A stretch of DNA of 36,674 nt. Source: Desulfobulbaceae bacterium UBA5611 (GTDB taxonomy: Bacteria; Desulfobacterota; Desulfobulbia; Desulfobulbales; Desulfocapsaceae). The translations under genes were made by a program, and so were the position numbers. The notes beneath the pieces are model-generated. The model made no database searches. It was not told the DNA's origin and saw only the letters and a list, made by a program, of their open reading frames with translations. Position 1 is the first letter of the stretch. Each line of letters begins with the position of its first letter. This document shows positions 1 through 8,206 of the stretch, piece by piece. Location: the NCBI GenBank assembly GCA_002424635.1, contig DIKT01000008.1, forward strand, positions 1-36,674. Reading direction: 5' to 3'.

Positions 1-150
1 TAATTTTGCAAGTAAACACTAGGAGTGCTGGGTATGCGAGAACGAGCCCAACTGCTTCTTGGTATCTGTAATATCGAAAGCAGTCCGGACCATGGATCGA
101 TGATCTCTTTTGAGATCCCCTCTCAAATTATGGTGTGCCATGAAAGCTGA
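1..150 (+). CDS. Sensor histidine kinase, C-terminal end (NarX/DegS type), probably frameshifted
   Basis: Only the end of the gene is in the window. From about position 19 the frame reads LGVLGMRERAQLLLG, then a short IESSPDHGSMISFEIP tail, which is the closing part of the HATPase domain in kinases that pair with LuxR-type regulators. The same frame has stop codons at 1-3 and 13-15, just before this conserved segment. The +2 frame reads NFASKH up to position 19, and joining it to LGVLG by one extra base near 19 would give the usual family text. So either the gene is broken by a 1-base deletion or the sequence has an error there. It overlaps the next gene by 11 bases, as expected for a kinase-regulator pair. 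Family assignment is by remembered motif; only about 45 residues can be seen. Confidence 0.6.
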
Positions 151-799
151 TCCTGTTATCCGACTTCTTGTTGTTGATGATCATCCCCTGCTGCTGTCCG
201 GCCTGGGATTACTGCTGAACGCAGAAACAGATTTGGAAGTCGCCGGCATTGCCGATTGCGGCGACAAGGCGCGGCTCCTGGCCCAGGAGCTGCAACCTGA
301 TGTCATCCTGCTGGATATTTCCCTGCAGAATACCAGCGGCATTCAGCTCCTACCAGACCTGCTTCGTCTGTCCCCAGCAAGCAGGGTCCTGATGCTGACC
401 ATGCATGAAGACCAGCAATATCTCAAGGCTGCCATGGCCGCCGGGGCCAGCGGATTTCTGCTCAAAAAATGCCTGGATGTGGATCTGCTTTATGCTATTC
501 GCCTGATCATGCGAGGCCAGATTTATATCCATCCGGCCATGATGCCGGATATTCTCGCTAATACGGAAAAGAAGAAAATTTCTCCGGAAGAGATGCTCTG
601 GCAGTCACTGAGCAAGCGCGAACAGCAAGTCACCCTCGCCGTGGCCATGGGTCATACCAGCCGGGAGATAGGAGAGAAGTATTTTCTCAGTGAAAAAACC
701 GTCTCGACCTATCGGGCCAGGGCTATGACCAAACTGGGTATTGACACCAGGGCCGAGCTGGTAAAATTTGTGGCCCGTCAAAAACCGAGTCTTGACTGA
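140..799 (+). CDS. LuxR-family response regulator (NarL/FixJ type)
   Basis: A 219-residue two-domain response regulator. The receiver domain (about residues 5-120) shows the acidic pair in VVDDH, the phospho-acceptor Asp in VILLDIS and a Lys in FLLKK. A LuxR-type helix-turn-helix follows (about 150-212), with LSKREQQV, the GHTSREIGEKYFLSEKTVS recognition region and a TKLGI end. I take the ATG at 140, which overlaps the kinase stop, rather than the TTG at 110; the receiver fold starts normally from there. It would be phosphorylated by the upstream kinase and bind DNA. Target genes cannot be read from the sequence. If the kinase is truly frameshifted, this regulator may be orphaned. Confidence 0.9.
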   Translation: MKADPVIRLLVVDDHPLLLSGLGLLLNAETDLEVAGIADCGDKARLLAQELQPDVILLDISLQNTSGIQLLPDLLRLSPASRVLMLTMHEDQQYLKAAMAAGASGFLLKKCLDVDLLYAIRLIMRGQIYIHPAMMPDILANTEKKKISPEEMLWQSLSKREQQVTLAVAMGHTSREIGEKYFLSEKTVSTYRARAMTKLGIDTRAELVKFVARQKPSLD

Positions 800-825
800 T
801 TGTAGAGGTCAGCTGCAATTTACAG

Positions 826-935
826 CTTAGGAGCCGTTACGAAATAACATGGCCATTTATATTTATTTCGTTACGGCTCCTTATGCCGCTGTGGGCACTT
901 AGATGGCCATATATTTTTTTACAGCGGCTGAGCAC
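826..935. repeat. Double-hairpin dispersed repeat, copy 1
   Basis: About 110 bases forming two successive stem-loops. The first pairs 830-847 (GGAGCCGTTACGAAATAA) with 863-880 with one mismatch; the second pairs GCCGCTGT at 885-892 with ACAGCGGC at 921-928. Two more copies lie in tandem at 15028-15238. The copies share both stems and the ATGGCCAT palindromes. No open reading frame is present. It looks like a REP/BIME-type element; mobilisation mechanism unknown. Confidence 0.85.
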
Positions 936-937
936 AA

Positions 938-1001
938 TAAAAAAAGGCGGTGTGAAGACCATCCACACCGCCTTAACCGGAGCTTTATGAAAAAGCTCCG
1001 G
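938..1001 (-). terminator. Rho-independent terminator of the porin gene, with an extra hairpin
   Basis: Read on the minus strand downstream of the porin stop: first a 10-bp hairpin (977-986 with 992-1001, CCGGAGCTTT/AAAGCTCCGG), then a 9-bp GC-rich hairpin (946-954 with 964-972, GGCGGTGTG/CACACCGCC) followed by a run of T. The second is a standard intrinsic terminator. Two hairpins in a row suit a highly expressed outer-membrane protein gene. Confidence 0.85.
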
Positions 1002-1024
1002 CTGGAGAAAACAATCAGAAAAAA

Positions 1025-2326
1025 TTAAAATGAAAAACGAGCGCCGGACCAGACCAGGCTGATATTATCATAATCAGTGACTGTTACGCTATTGTATTCA
1101 TCCAACTCATACAGACGATAAGCCACGTAGAATTCGGTATTAAGGGCATCAAACTTCTGCACCATCTCCGCGCCCCAGCTGGTAGCCTCATACATTTTGT
1201 TTAAAACATTGCCGGTTCTAAAAGCAGCGCCGGCCAGGTCATCGTACTCACCATAAGCCACGGAGAAGGCGGTAGAACCAACGGTGAGGGCCTTCATCTG
1301 ATAGCCAGCCTTGCCATACCAGAAGAAACCATCCTCAAAGGCGGCATTGGTAAATTGCTTCTCGCCGGCAGCGGCGGTAAAGTTGAGGCCAAAAGGCAGC
1401 AGGACCGAAGCGGAGCCGACCACAATATTTTCTACTGCACCGGCAGGCTCCCAGGTATAGGCCACACCGGCTTGCACCTTGGTGTCACTGAATGTACCGG
1501 CATAGCCGACGGCCACATCATTGTAGTTACCTTCAGCCGTAGTGCCACTCAGGGTTACGCCAAAGAAGGTGGGGCTGTCGTAGCGGAGATGATCTTTACG
1601 ACCGCCGTCCAGATCACCAATAACTTTGCCGACATTAATGTCAGAATAAGCGCCTGCACCTGTCTGGTCAAAGAAAAGAAAGGCAGCGCCATTGGCCGCA
1701 TCGGTCCGGCCGGCGATACTGGTGCCGGACAGGTCGATCTGGGCAATACCGTCAGCTGCCACCGAACCATGACCCAGGGTCAATTTACCGGCGGTTTGAG
1801 ACTGGCCCCAGACCTTCATCTGCCGTTTTTTGGCATCATTATTAGTTTCACCAGGGTTATCATCGGCCATGTTGACGGCGCTGGAATTATTCTGGGTCCA
1901 CTCAAACTCCAGCTGGGCGCCAGTGGAGAATTCCTCATTGAGCTTGGATTTGGCAGTGACGCCTAAACGGGTACCGGCAATAGCGTTATCGACGAAGAAG
2001 ACGTCGTCATCGTGACCGTCATCGGCAAACATCACCGCCTTGTTGACCTGGCCATAAAGGGTGACGTCAACCTTCTTTTTGAGGGCATGGACCCAGTTTT
2101 CTTTTTCAAAGGCATCAAGACGTGATAGATCTGGTGCTACTGCTGGAGCGACTTTCTGCTCTTTCAGCATGTCGATCTCAGCCTGCTGATTGGCCAGCTG
2201 GGACCGCAGGTCCTGTAGCTCACGCGCCACCGCATCATCGGTGGCCATGGGGCCGCCGGCAAAAGCGGCGACAGGCAGATACAGGCAAAAGCCGAGGGCT
2301 GCTGCTGTTGATAATACTTTTTTCAT
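1025..2326 (-). CDS. Outer-membrane porin (general Gram-negative type)
   Basis: A 433-residue outer-membrane beta-barrel protein. It begins with a Sec signal peptide ending near AAFAGG (residues 1-24), then a short coiled-coil stretch (DLRSQLANQQAEIDMLKEQ region, about 35-60), then a barrel domain opening with VTLYGQVNKAVMF, the usual start of porin family 4. The last residue is Phe in ARFSF, the BAM-recognition signature. Alternating hydrophobic strands run to the end. The start has a good ribosome site (AGAGGAG, about 6 bases upstream). It stands alone between a long regulatory region and a strong terminator, which points to independent and possibly heavy expression. Solute specificity cannot be told from sequence. 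Confidence 0.88.
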   Translation of the reverse strand: MKKVLSTAAALGFCLYLPVAAFAGGPMATDDAVARELQDLRSQLANQQAEIDMLKEQKVAPAVAPDLSRLDAFEKENWVHALKKKVDVTLYGQVNKAVMFADDGHDDDVFFVDNAIAGTRLGVTAKSKLNEEFSTGAQLEFEWTQNNSSAVNMADDNPGETNNDAKKRQMKVWGQSQTAGKLTLGHGSVAADGIAQIDLSGTSIAGRTDAANGAAFLFFDQTGAGAYSDINVGKVIGDLDGGRKDHLRYDSPTFFGVTLSGTTAEGNYNDVAVGYAGTFSDTKVQAGVAYTWEPAGAVENIVVGSASVLLPFGLNFTAAAGEKQFTNAAFEDGFFWYGKAGYQMKALTVGSTAFSVAYGEYDDLAGAAFRTGNVLNKMYEATSWGAEMVQKFDALNTEFYVAYRLYELDEYNSVTVTDYDNISLVWSGARFSF

Positions 2327-2823
2327 TGTTCTCTCCTCTCTTTGGTGAAATTAATCTCTTCTTTGGTGCTTACTTGTTATCTGCCCCCAATGAGAAGATA
2401 ACAAACAACAATGCATAATGGGACCATCTTTTAACTGCATACCGCACTGTGCTGTGCTGTGTCGATTTATGATTTGCCTACCAAGTACAAAATTTTATAC
2501 ATAGAGTATATATAATGGGAAAACATCCATGTCAAGCTTTAGAGTTCTATTTTCTTATTTTTTTTAACAGAATAATCAATGGAAATTAGGAGTTTTTTTC
2601 ATTCTTTTTGCTTCTAAAGTAAATTGCATCATCAATCATCATCTCAGGTTTACCACACTACTGCCACCGGCAAAGTACAAAATTTTATATATGTTAATTC
2701 TTGAGTTACATCTTAGGGAATTTTTCTGAGGTAGACAAGCGGCAAATTCCTGATTTTTGTCATAATTTTCCCTACAAATAAGGAGAACAGATACTACCAA
2801 CTTATCTCTGGCTGTTAACCGCT
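2327..2823. promoter_or_regulatory. 497-base AT-rich intergenic region with a repeated palindromic site upstream of the porin
   Basis: No gene is visible here. A 20-base direct repeat, AAGTACAAAATTTTATAYAT, occurs at 2483-2502 and 2673-2692 (19 of 20 identical, 190 bases apart). Its core GTACAAAATTTTATAC (2485-2500) is an imperfect palindrome, so it may be an operator. The nearer copy lies about 160 bases upstream of the porin ATG. No confident -35/-10 pair was found on the minus strand. The part nearest 2823 should hold the 3' end of the GGDEF-EAL transcript, but no clear terminator is seen. Confidence 0.4.
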
Positions 2824-5424
2824 TCAGCCTGCTATCAAAGGCTTTACTACCGAGCTACTGCTGAATTCCGGCTTTGGCCGGCCGGTATGATAACCCTGGG
2901 CATAATCGATTCCCAAGCCATGCACCGCCGTAAGGATGTCTTCATTTTCAATATATTCGGCAATAGTCTGGATCCCGAATTCAGAAGCTAAAAGAGACAG
3001 GGTTTTGACAAAGGCCATATCCCTCTGATCGTTCAACATATTTCTTACAAACATGCCTTCAATCTTGACAAAATCGATCGGCAGACGGCGGATATACTGA
3101 AAGGAGGAAAATCCTGAGCCGAAGTCATCAATTGCAAACTTGAAACCCTCCATCTTAAGCTCAACCACAAAGCCTTCCAGCAGCGACATGTTCTTGACAG
3201 TTTCACGCTCGGTTATCTCAAAAACCACCTGCTCATGCGGAATACTATACTCCCGGGCCAGGCCGATCACCATTGGCACGAATTCTTTAACTATCAAAGA
3301 CTTAGGAGAAAGATTAATAAATATCAGGCCCTGGTAACCGGTGTGCTTTATCTTGGCGAAAACCTTCTCCATCAGGATGTTATCCAGTTTACTGATAATG
3401 GAAAGTTTCTCAGCAATTTCGATAAATTCGGCGGCGGCAATTATCTTGCCCTTGATTTCAATCCGGCAGAGTACTTCATGACAGACGATCTCCCGGCTGC
3501 CGGTAGTAACAATCGGCTGGAAATAGGGAATCACCTTTTTTTCTTCCATGATTTGTAAGAGCTGACGTGACATTTCACTGCTTTTTTCAAACACATCCGA
3601 AATATCAGCATTAGTCGGCAGAATAATGCAGTTGCGGCCCATAGCCTTGGCTTTATAAGTCATATTATCAGCAAAAAGGAAGAGATCTTTCGGGTTATCG
3701 GCATGCAAGGGATACATAGCCATGCCGATCGAGGCCGACCCCCGGATCTTAGTGCCATCAACCGCAGTAATCTCCATCACCGCCAGGGCCTCTCTGATCC
3801 GATCCGCTACCAGATAGACCTGTTCCTCATCGGCTTCCATCAGAATCACCGTAAATTCATCACCGCCATAGCGGGCGAGAATATCGCCTTTTCTCAGGCA
3901 TTCATGGATGGTACGGGCTACCTTCGACAGAAATTTATCTCCCACCAGATGGCCGAACAGATCATTTACATGTTTGAAATTATCGAGATCGATCACCAGC
4001 AGGCCGAAACTCTCGTCATGGCGCTCAGCTCGTCCTACCTCATAGCCGAGCAGTTCCCAGAACAGGCGCTGATTAAAGAGATCGGTCAAGGGATCACGCG
4101 TCGCATAATATTCGAGATCCCTGGTGTACTTGAAGATGGCCTTGATGGAACCGACGACATTGAGCATGGTGCTCAAGATGCCTTTGATGACCAGAGAACG
4201 TATTGGGTCAACGGCCACCTGGGATTGCACTCCGATACCGACGACTCCGCCGACCTGCGGGGTATCCATGAACAGGGACTTGGTCTGGAAGTCTATTGCT
4301 GTCCGATCAAGCTCCAGCATGGCGAAACTCTGATTGACGATATTATGGTTGACCTTGATTTCCGTGAATTCGGAAATGGACATTTTCTCATGTTGGATGC
4401 GCTGGCGGACCATCTCTTCCATAATCCGCATGGTCGAAGCAGACGGCGGGCTCCACCAGAAAATATCAATATCGTAAGCCTCATCTCCGATCTGGAAAAC
4501 ACAGAAAATCATATAGGCCTGCATAACCGTATTTACTTCATTCAGCAGGTGGCTTACCCGGTCTTTCCAATCGCGAATCGTTTCGGAAGTAATAATAAAA
4601 CGCTCAAGAATCCTTATTTCAAATTCCAGCATTTCCTTGCCGACGGCCACTTCTTTGATCTTGCTTATAAAAATGGCGAACTCCTGAGAAATATGCTGCA
4701 ACTCTCGAAACCTGTGTTCTTCCACCTCTAATTCAGCTTCCAATTTGGTAAGATCAGCCATACTATTGACAGAATGGATCTTTTGATCAAGTTTTCCGAT
4801 GACTTCTCCCAGATGGGCATTGACGAATCTGGAAACTAAAAAAGCCATCAAAAAAGGAAGCGGCAGCAGGAGAAGAAAGATAAGGAAAAATTTATACAGA
4901 AAAGCCCTGCAAAACCCGGTAATATCCTCTGTGATGGTGAGTACAGCCATTACCTCACCAATAGTCGCGGCAGGATGACAGCTAAGACATGTGGCCTCCG
5001 CCTTGAGTGGAAAAACATGCTCCAGGCTTTCCATGGTCCGATTGAGACTGCTTTGGCCATCAGCAAATGCCTGGGCTATCGACTCAGCCGCATCTTCACC
5101 ATGGCCTCCGCTGTTAATGGCCTTATCCGGTTGGATGACAACTGAGTATCTGTCAGGCAAAAGACGCTGGTGATCGTTGATGATCGCCGTCATCTCGGCC
5201 AGATTCTTGCCACTGGCCATGGCATCGGTGATTAACAGGAAGACCTGTTTGGCTATTGAAGAAGAATTACTGGCCAGGATATTTTCGGTCTGCTTGAGAA
5301 AAAGCAAGGCCAGGGTTGTGACGACTACCACAAAGGTGGTAATCGATACGATCAGCGTAGCGGTAAAAATGAAACGCTCAAGGGTGACGGAGGTAAAAGA
5401 GATAATCTTTTTCATAAAAAGCAT
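2824..5424 (-). CDS. Membrane GGDEF-EAL protein with a haem c sensor domain
   Basis: An 866-residue cyclic-di-GMP enzyme. Transmembrane segments at about 18-43 and 172-200 bracket a periplasmic domain with a CLSCH haem c motif (residues 146-150), resembling the DUF3365/Tll0287-like sensor fold. A long central region (about 210-440) is not recognised. The GGDEF domain (about 445-605) has an intact GGDEF, so it should make c-di-GMP. The EAL domain (about 625-855) reads EVL in place of EAL but keeps the downstream Arg, the Asn in INLS, the Glu in FEITERE, both Asp in IDDFGSGFSS, the Lys in VKIEG and the Gln in YAQGYH, so phosphodiesterase activity is plausible. The start at 5424 has GGAG five bases upstream. 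A redox, NO or CO sensing role is inferred from the haem motif. Confidence 0.88.
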   Translation of the reverse strand: MLFMKKIISFTSVTLERFIFTATLIVSITTFVVVVTTLALLFLKQTENILASNSSSIAKQVFLLITDAMASGKNLAEMTAIINDHQRLLPDRYSVVIQPDKAINSGGHGEDAAESIAQAFADGQSSLNRTMESLEHVFPLKAEATCLSCHPAATIGEVMAVLTITEDITGFCRAFLYKFFLIFLLLLPLPFLMAFLVSRFVNAHLGEVIGKLDQKIHSVNSMADLTKLEAELEVEEHRFRELQHISQEFAIFISKIKEVAVGKEMLEFEIRILERFIITSETIRDWKDRVSHLLNEVNTVMQAYMIFCVFQIGDEAYDIDIFWWSPPSASTMRIMEEMVRQRIQHEKMSISEFTEIKVNHNIVNQSFAMLELDRTAIDFQTKSLFMDTPQVGGVVGIGVQSQVAVDPIRSLVIKGILSTMLNVVGSIKAIFKYTRDLEYYATRDPLTDLFNQRLFWELLGYEVGRAERHDESFGLLVIDLDNFKHVNDLFGHLVGDKFLSKVARTIHECLRKGDILARYGGDEFTVILMEADEEQVYLVADRIREALAVMEITAVDGTKIRGSASIGMAMYPLHADNPKDLFLFADNMTYKAKAMGRNCIILPTNADISDVFEKSSEMSRQLLQIMEEKKVIPYFQPIVTTGSREIVCHEVLCRIEIKGKIIAAAEFIEIAEKLSIISKLDNILMEKVFAKIKHTGYQGLIFINLSPKSLIVKEFVPMVIGLAREYSIPHEQVVFEITERETVKNMSLLEGFVVELKMEGFKFAIDDFGSGFSSFQYIRRLPIDFVKIEGMFVRNMLNDQRDMAFVKTLSLLASEFGIQTIAEYIENEDILTAVHGLGIDYAQGYHTGRPKPEFSSSSVVKPLIAG

Positions 5425-5576
5425 GTTTTCTCCAACGCTCTGGGATAAAATTGCTTATCATGCCAATGGGCTGTCATCTTTTGCAGTCTGTCTCCTCTAC
5501 ATCTCGCAGAAAAAACCGGCAGCATACTTCGCCCGGCATTAGCCAAACTTACAAAGCAATTCTTACCCAGCAAATC

Positions 5577-6605
5577 CTAGCCCGTCAACACCGAATTCAC
5601 CTGTCTGATAATCTCTTTTTCCACCGCGCAGGCATTCGGCAAGCGGCCGGCACTGAGGGTCAAAGCTTTTTTTCGGCAGAATTGCTGGCAGAGGCCGCAG
5701 CCGCTACAGCGGGCCCAGTCAAACTGTAGCTGTTTTCTCATCTCCTCTCTGCTATTCTTGAGGGCACCGGTCGGACACATTCCGGCACAGGCGCCGCAGA
5801 AATTGCAGTCATTGCCCACCGCCAGACTATAAAAAAGAGACAATAGTGCTAACCTGGCGTTTTCTTCGCCGGTTTCCGCCAGGGCTTGCCGGAGTAAAGT
5901 CAGACGGCCAGGTTGATGCTTGTGAGTCGGTTTTTCCCTGGGGTTCGATTCCGCCTGCAGGGTGGTCATGGTCTCGGTGGCGCTGTGGACGGAGATATCC
6001 CAGAAGGCACGGAAAAAAGAGCGTCTGCTTGATGCGCCTGTTGGATGCCCGGCTTCGGCCTCTTCCTTGTTCGTTATCAGTCTAATGATGGCAGTCAGAC
6101 CGTTGTCTCCCACTTTGTGGTTAAGGGCCTGGAGACGGTGGGTCAGTATTAGGGGGACCGAAGAGGCCCGGCAATCACTGCAGCCGGCAAGATACAGATG
6201 CACCCCTACCTTGGAGCGGACGGCAAAGGCCATCAGGTGTTCGTCAGAAAGAGCGCCCAGACAGGGCAGCACAATCTCATCGCCGGTGCGGATCGTCTTT
6301 TCACAGCATAAAGAGACCGCTTTGCCGGCAGCCACCTTGGCCGCGGCGGCAGCCAGACGGGAATCACAGCCGATCAGGGCTTCAGCTGGGCAGACAGCAG
6401 TGCAGGCCAGACAGCCTACGCAGCGCTTGGGGTCAAGAATAATCTTCCCCACCTCCAAGCGGATGGCCTCAACCGGACATTCCTGGGCACAGCGGTCGCA
6501 GGAGCTACCATGAAAGCGGGTCCGCAGGCAGCGCCGGGAGATAACCTCCAGCACCAGTGGCTCACTATTCTTGAGCCGGTCGGCCAGTCGGTCAACCAGG
6601 CTCAT
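5577..6605 (-). CDS. Polyferredoxin-like 4Fe-4S protein linked to a TorD chaperone
   Basis: 342 residues from the ATG at 6605, which overlaps the chaperone stop as ATGA (translational coupling); a longer reading from 6740 would lie inside the chaperone gene. Near the N-terminus are C26/C36/C39/C43 (SSCDRCAQECP) and C62/C65/C68/C72 (CVGCLACTAVCP); near the C-terminus CNFCGACAGMCP and CSGCGLCQQFC. That gives four likely iron-sulfur clusters. A central section (about 95-165) has CC, LPCLGAL and GCSDC motifs spaced like MvhD/FlpD-type electron-transfer domains; this likeness is only suggestive. No signal peptide, so cytoplasmic. It may donate electrons or help mature the molybdoenzyme. Exact function unknown. 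Confidence 0.7.
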   Translation of the reverse strand: MSLVDRLADRLKNSEPLVLEVISRRCLRTRFHGSSCDRCAQECPVEAIRLEVGKIILDPKRCVGCLACTAVCPAEALIGCDSRLAAAAAKVAAGKAVSLCCEKTIRTGDEIVLPCLGALSDEHLMAFAVRSKVGVHLYLAGCSDCRASSVPLILTHRLQALNHKVGDNGLTAIIRLITNKEEAEAGHPTGASSRRSFFRAFWDISVHSATETMTTLQAESNPREKPTHKHQPGRLTLLRQALAETGEENARLALLSLFYSLAVGNDCNFCGACAGMCPTGALKNSREEMRKQLQFDWARCSGCGLCQQFCRKKALTLSAGRLPNACAVEKEIIRQVNSVLTG

Positions 6606-7252
6606 GAATTTGGCAAGGTTACTGATTGCTGGAGGCGCTGCTGTTCGGCGCTGATAAAGCCAAGCAGGCATTCGCTTAAGGCTTGATAAAAACCCAGCCT
6701 GGCATGCGCTTGGATGGCCTTGGCCAACGAAGGTGCCCAAGTAGCCAAATATTTATTAAAAAATCGGGCTTCAATGGCGGCCATATCCGCAGCTGCTGCC
6801 TGGTCGGCAGTGGCTGCAGCCTGGGTGAGCCGTTGCTCCAGAAAGCTCATGAATTCAAGTTCGATGGCAATATGGTCCGCAGGGCCGTTGGTCTCATGCT
6901 TGACTCCCGCTTCCTCATAAATTTTTTGAATCGCCATGGTCGAATCACCCATGAGCTGCCGCTCTTGATCGAGATAGACCGAACCATAAGGCTGGGCCGG
7001 AGCGCCGAATGGTCCCAGAAAAAGGGCGGTATATTCCACCAGCAATTCTTCCCGGCTGTTTTCCTGCAACCCCTGTTCCATGCGCCGACAGGACTCCGCC
7101 ACCGGTACTGACAGCTCAGCCATCAAGACAGCCAGATTAGCGCAGAGATTTTCCTCCAGAAACATTTCCCTGTCCGGTTCATAAAAGCACACGGCTAACA
7201 GGCGATAAGCGTCGCTTCTGGTAAGATTTAAGCCCGTAAGATGGTTAATCAT
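6602..7252 (-). CDS. TorD/DmsD-family molybdoenzyme chaperone
   Basis: A 216-residue all-helical protein. The family signature is clear: VEYTALFLGPFGAPAQPYGSVY (about residues 73-94), followed by an MGDST segment and the DHIAIELEFMSFL helix (about 126-138). Proteins of this family bind Tat signal peptides of molybdenum enzymes and hold them until the cofactor is in place. Its obvious client is the twin-arginine catalytic subunit at 8207-10747, upstream on the same strand. A terminator (7357-7393) separates them, so it may have its own promoter or depend on read-through. If the enzyme is ArrA, this would be the ArrD-type chaperone. Confidence 0.88.
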   Translation of the reverse strand: MINHLTGLNLTRSDAYRLLAVCFYEPDREMFLEENLCANLAVLMAELSVPVAESCRRMEQGLQENSREELLVEYTALFLGPFGAPAQPYGSVYLDQERQLMGDSTMAIQKIYEEAGVKHETNGPADHIAIELEFMSFLEQRLTQAAATADQAAAADMAAIEARFFNKYLATWAPSLAKAIQAHARLGFYQALSECLLGFISAEQQRLQQSVTLPNS

Positions 7253-7356
7253 AAAAATACCTCAACAAAGAATGTAACGATGGGGATATCCCAGCCGCTG
7301 TTTGAAAACACCATCAACTTTACCATAACAGCAAGGCCTCCAGTACATAATATGCT

Positions 7357-7393
7357 GTAAAAAAAGGGGCGGAATGCTTACGCATCCCGCCCC
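7357..7393 (-). terminator. Rho-independent terminator after arrB-like gene
   Basis: On the minus strand, GGGGCGG...CCGCCCC (7366-7393) forms a GC-rich stem with an inner ATGC/GCAT extension and a 3-4 base loop, followed by at least seven T. It sits 34 bases past the stop of the iron-sulfur subunit, closing the two-gene catalytic transcript before the chaperone gene. Confidence 0.88.
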
Positions 7394-7426
7394 GGCAACA
7401 GAACCTTGAACTATGCCTTACGCCGA

Positions 7427-8182
7427 CTACTTGGCGGCGCTGAAGGTCCGAATATAATAGACATTGGGTTTAGTGCCCTCTTCCGGCCGGAGCACCGAGC
7501 CATTGTACTTCTTGACTATCTTGGCCACATCACTGTTGGTGTCCTGAATATCACCGAAGGTCCGGGCCTTGGAAGGACAGGCTACCACACAGTTCGGCAG
7601 TTGGCCTTTCTTTACCAGATGCTCACAGAAAATACATTTTTCCGTAATGCCGTCCCGGCGTACATCCTGATAGTCCGGATGGTCGTAAGCAGTACGATGA
7701 GCCGGAATGGCGCCAGCCTTGGCGGCCATTTCGGCTCCGGAGGTAGTGCAGCCGGGGATCAACTCCGTCTTATCGACGAACTCAGGCCGATAGGGCTGGC
7801 CCTCTTCATTGTAGCTGATGACACTGTACTCATTGCCCTGGACTTCCATCCTGGAGTAGGGACAGGCATCCTGACAGGCGCGGCAACCAATGCAGCGTTC
7901 GTCATTGTGCATGGTGATACCATCCTTGGTCTTGTACATGGCCTTCGGGGTTACCGGACAGGCCTCGACACAGGGGGCATCAGTACAGTGGTTGCACAGC
8001 ACCGGCCGCATGGTGTACTTGGTTTTTGGAAACTTGCCGCTGACCTCAACCTGAAAATCAGCCCAGTTATGGGCCTGGCCATTGGCCGTATTCGCGGTGT
8101 TATTGCCGGTCTTGCAGGCCAGGGCGCAGGCCCCGCAGCCCGAGCATTTGTGAAGATCTATAACCATCGCATATTGCGTCAT
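7427..8182 (-). CDS. arrB: Iron-sulfur subunit of molybdenum oxidoreductase (ArrB-like)
   Basis: A 251-residue four-cluster ferredoxin subunit. Cys motifs in order: CSGCGACALAC (about 13-23), CNHCTDAPCVEACP (about 63-76), CIGCRACQDACP (about 97-108) and CIFC...CVVACP (about 188-209). It has no signal peptide, as expected for a subunit carried out by the Tat signal of its partner. It passes electrons to the catalytic subunit encoded 24 bases upstream. The KTGNN, TMRPVLCNHC and YYIRTF segments look closest to ArrB among proteins I can recall; PhsB/PsrB/TtrB are the alternatives. No NrfD/PsrC membrane subunit follows, which also fits a two-subunit Arr enzyme. Confidence 0.75.
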   Translation of the reverse strand: MTQYAMVIDLHKCSGCGACALACKTGNNTANTANGQAHNWADFQVEVSGKFPKTKYTMRPVLCNHCTDAPCVEACPVTPKAMYKTKDGITMHNDERCIGCRACQDACPYSRMEVQGNEYSVISYNEEGQPYRPEFVDKTELIPGCTTSGAEMAAKAGAIPAHRTAYDHPDYQDVRRDGITEKCIFCEHLVKKGQLPNCVVACPSKARTFGDIQDTNSDVAKIVKKYNGSVLRPEEGTKPNVYYIRTFSAAK

Positions 8183-8206
8183 TGTTTGTTCCTCCTGAAT
8201 TCAGAA

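Noticed and set aside
2495..2516. TATAAT box on the plus strand before position 2520
   Set aside because: No -35 at a suitable distance and no plus-strand gene follows; more likely just AT-rich operator sequence.
3703..4731. 342-residue open frame on the plus strand
   Set aside because: Antisense to the GGDEF-EAL gene, whose catalytic motifs are intact across this range.
7294..7325. TTTGA...ATCAA FNR-like site upstream of the TorD-type gene
   Set aside because: The half-sites TTGA and TCAA are separated by eight bases instead of six, and no -10 box is at the right distance.
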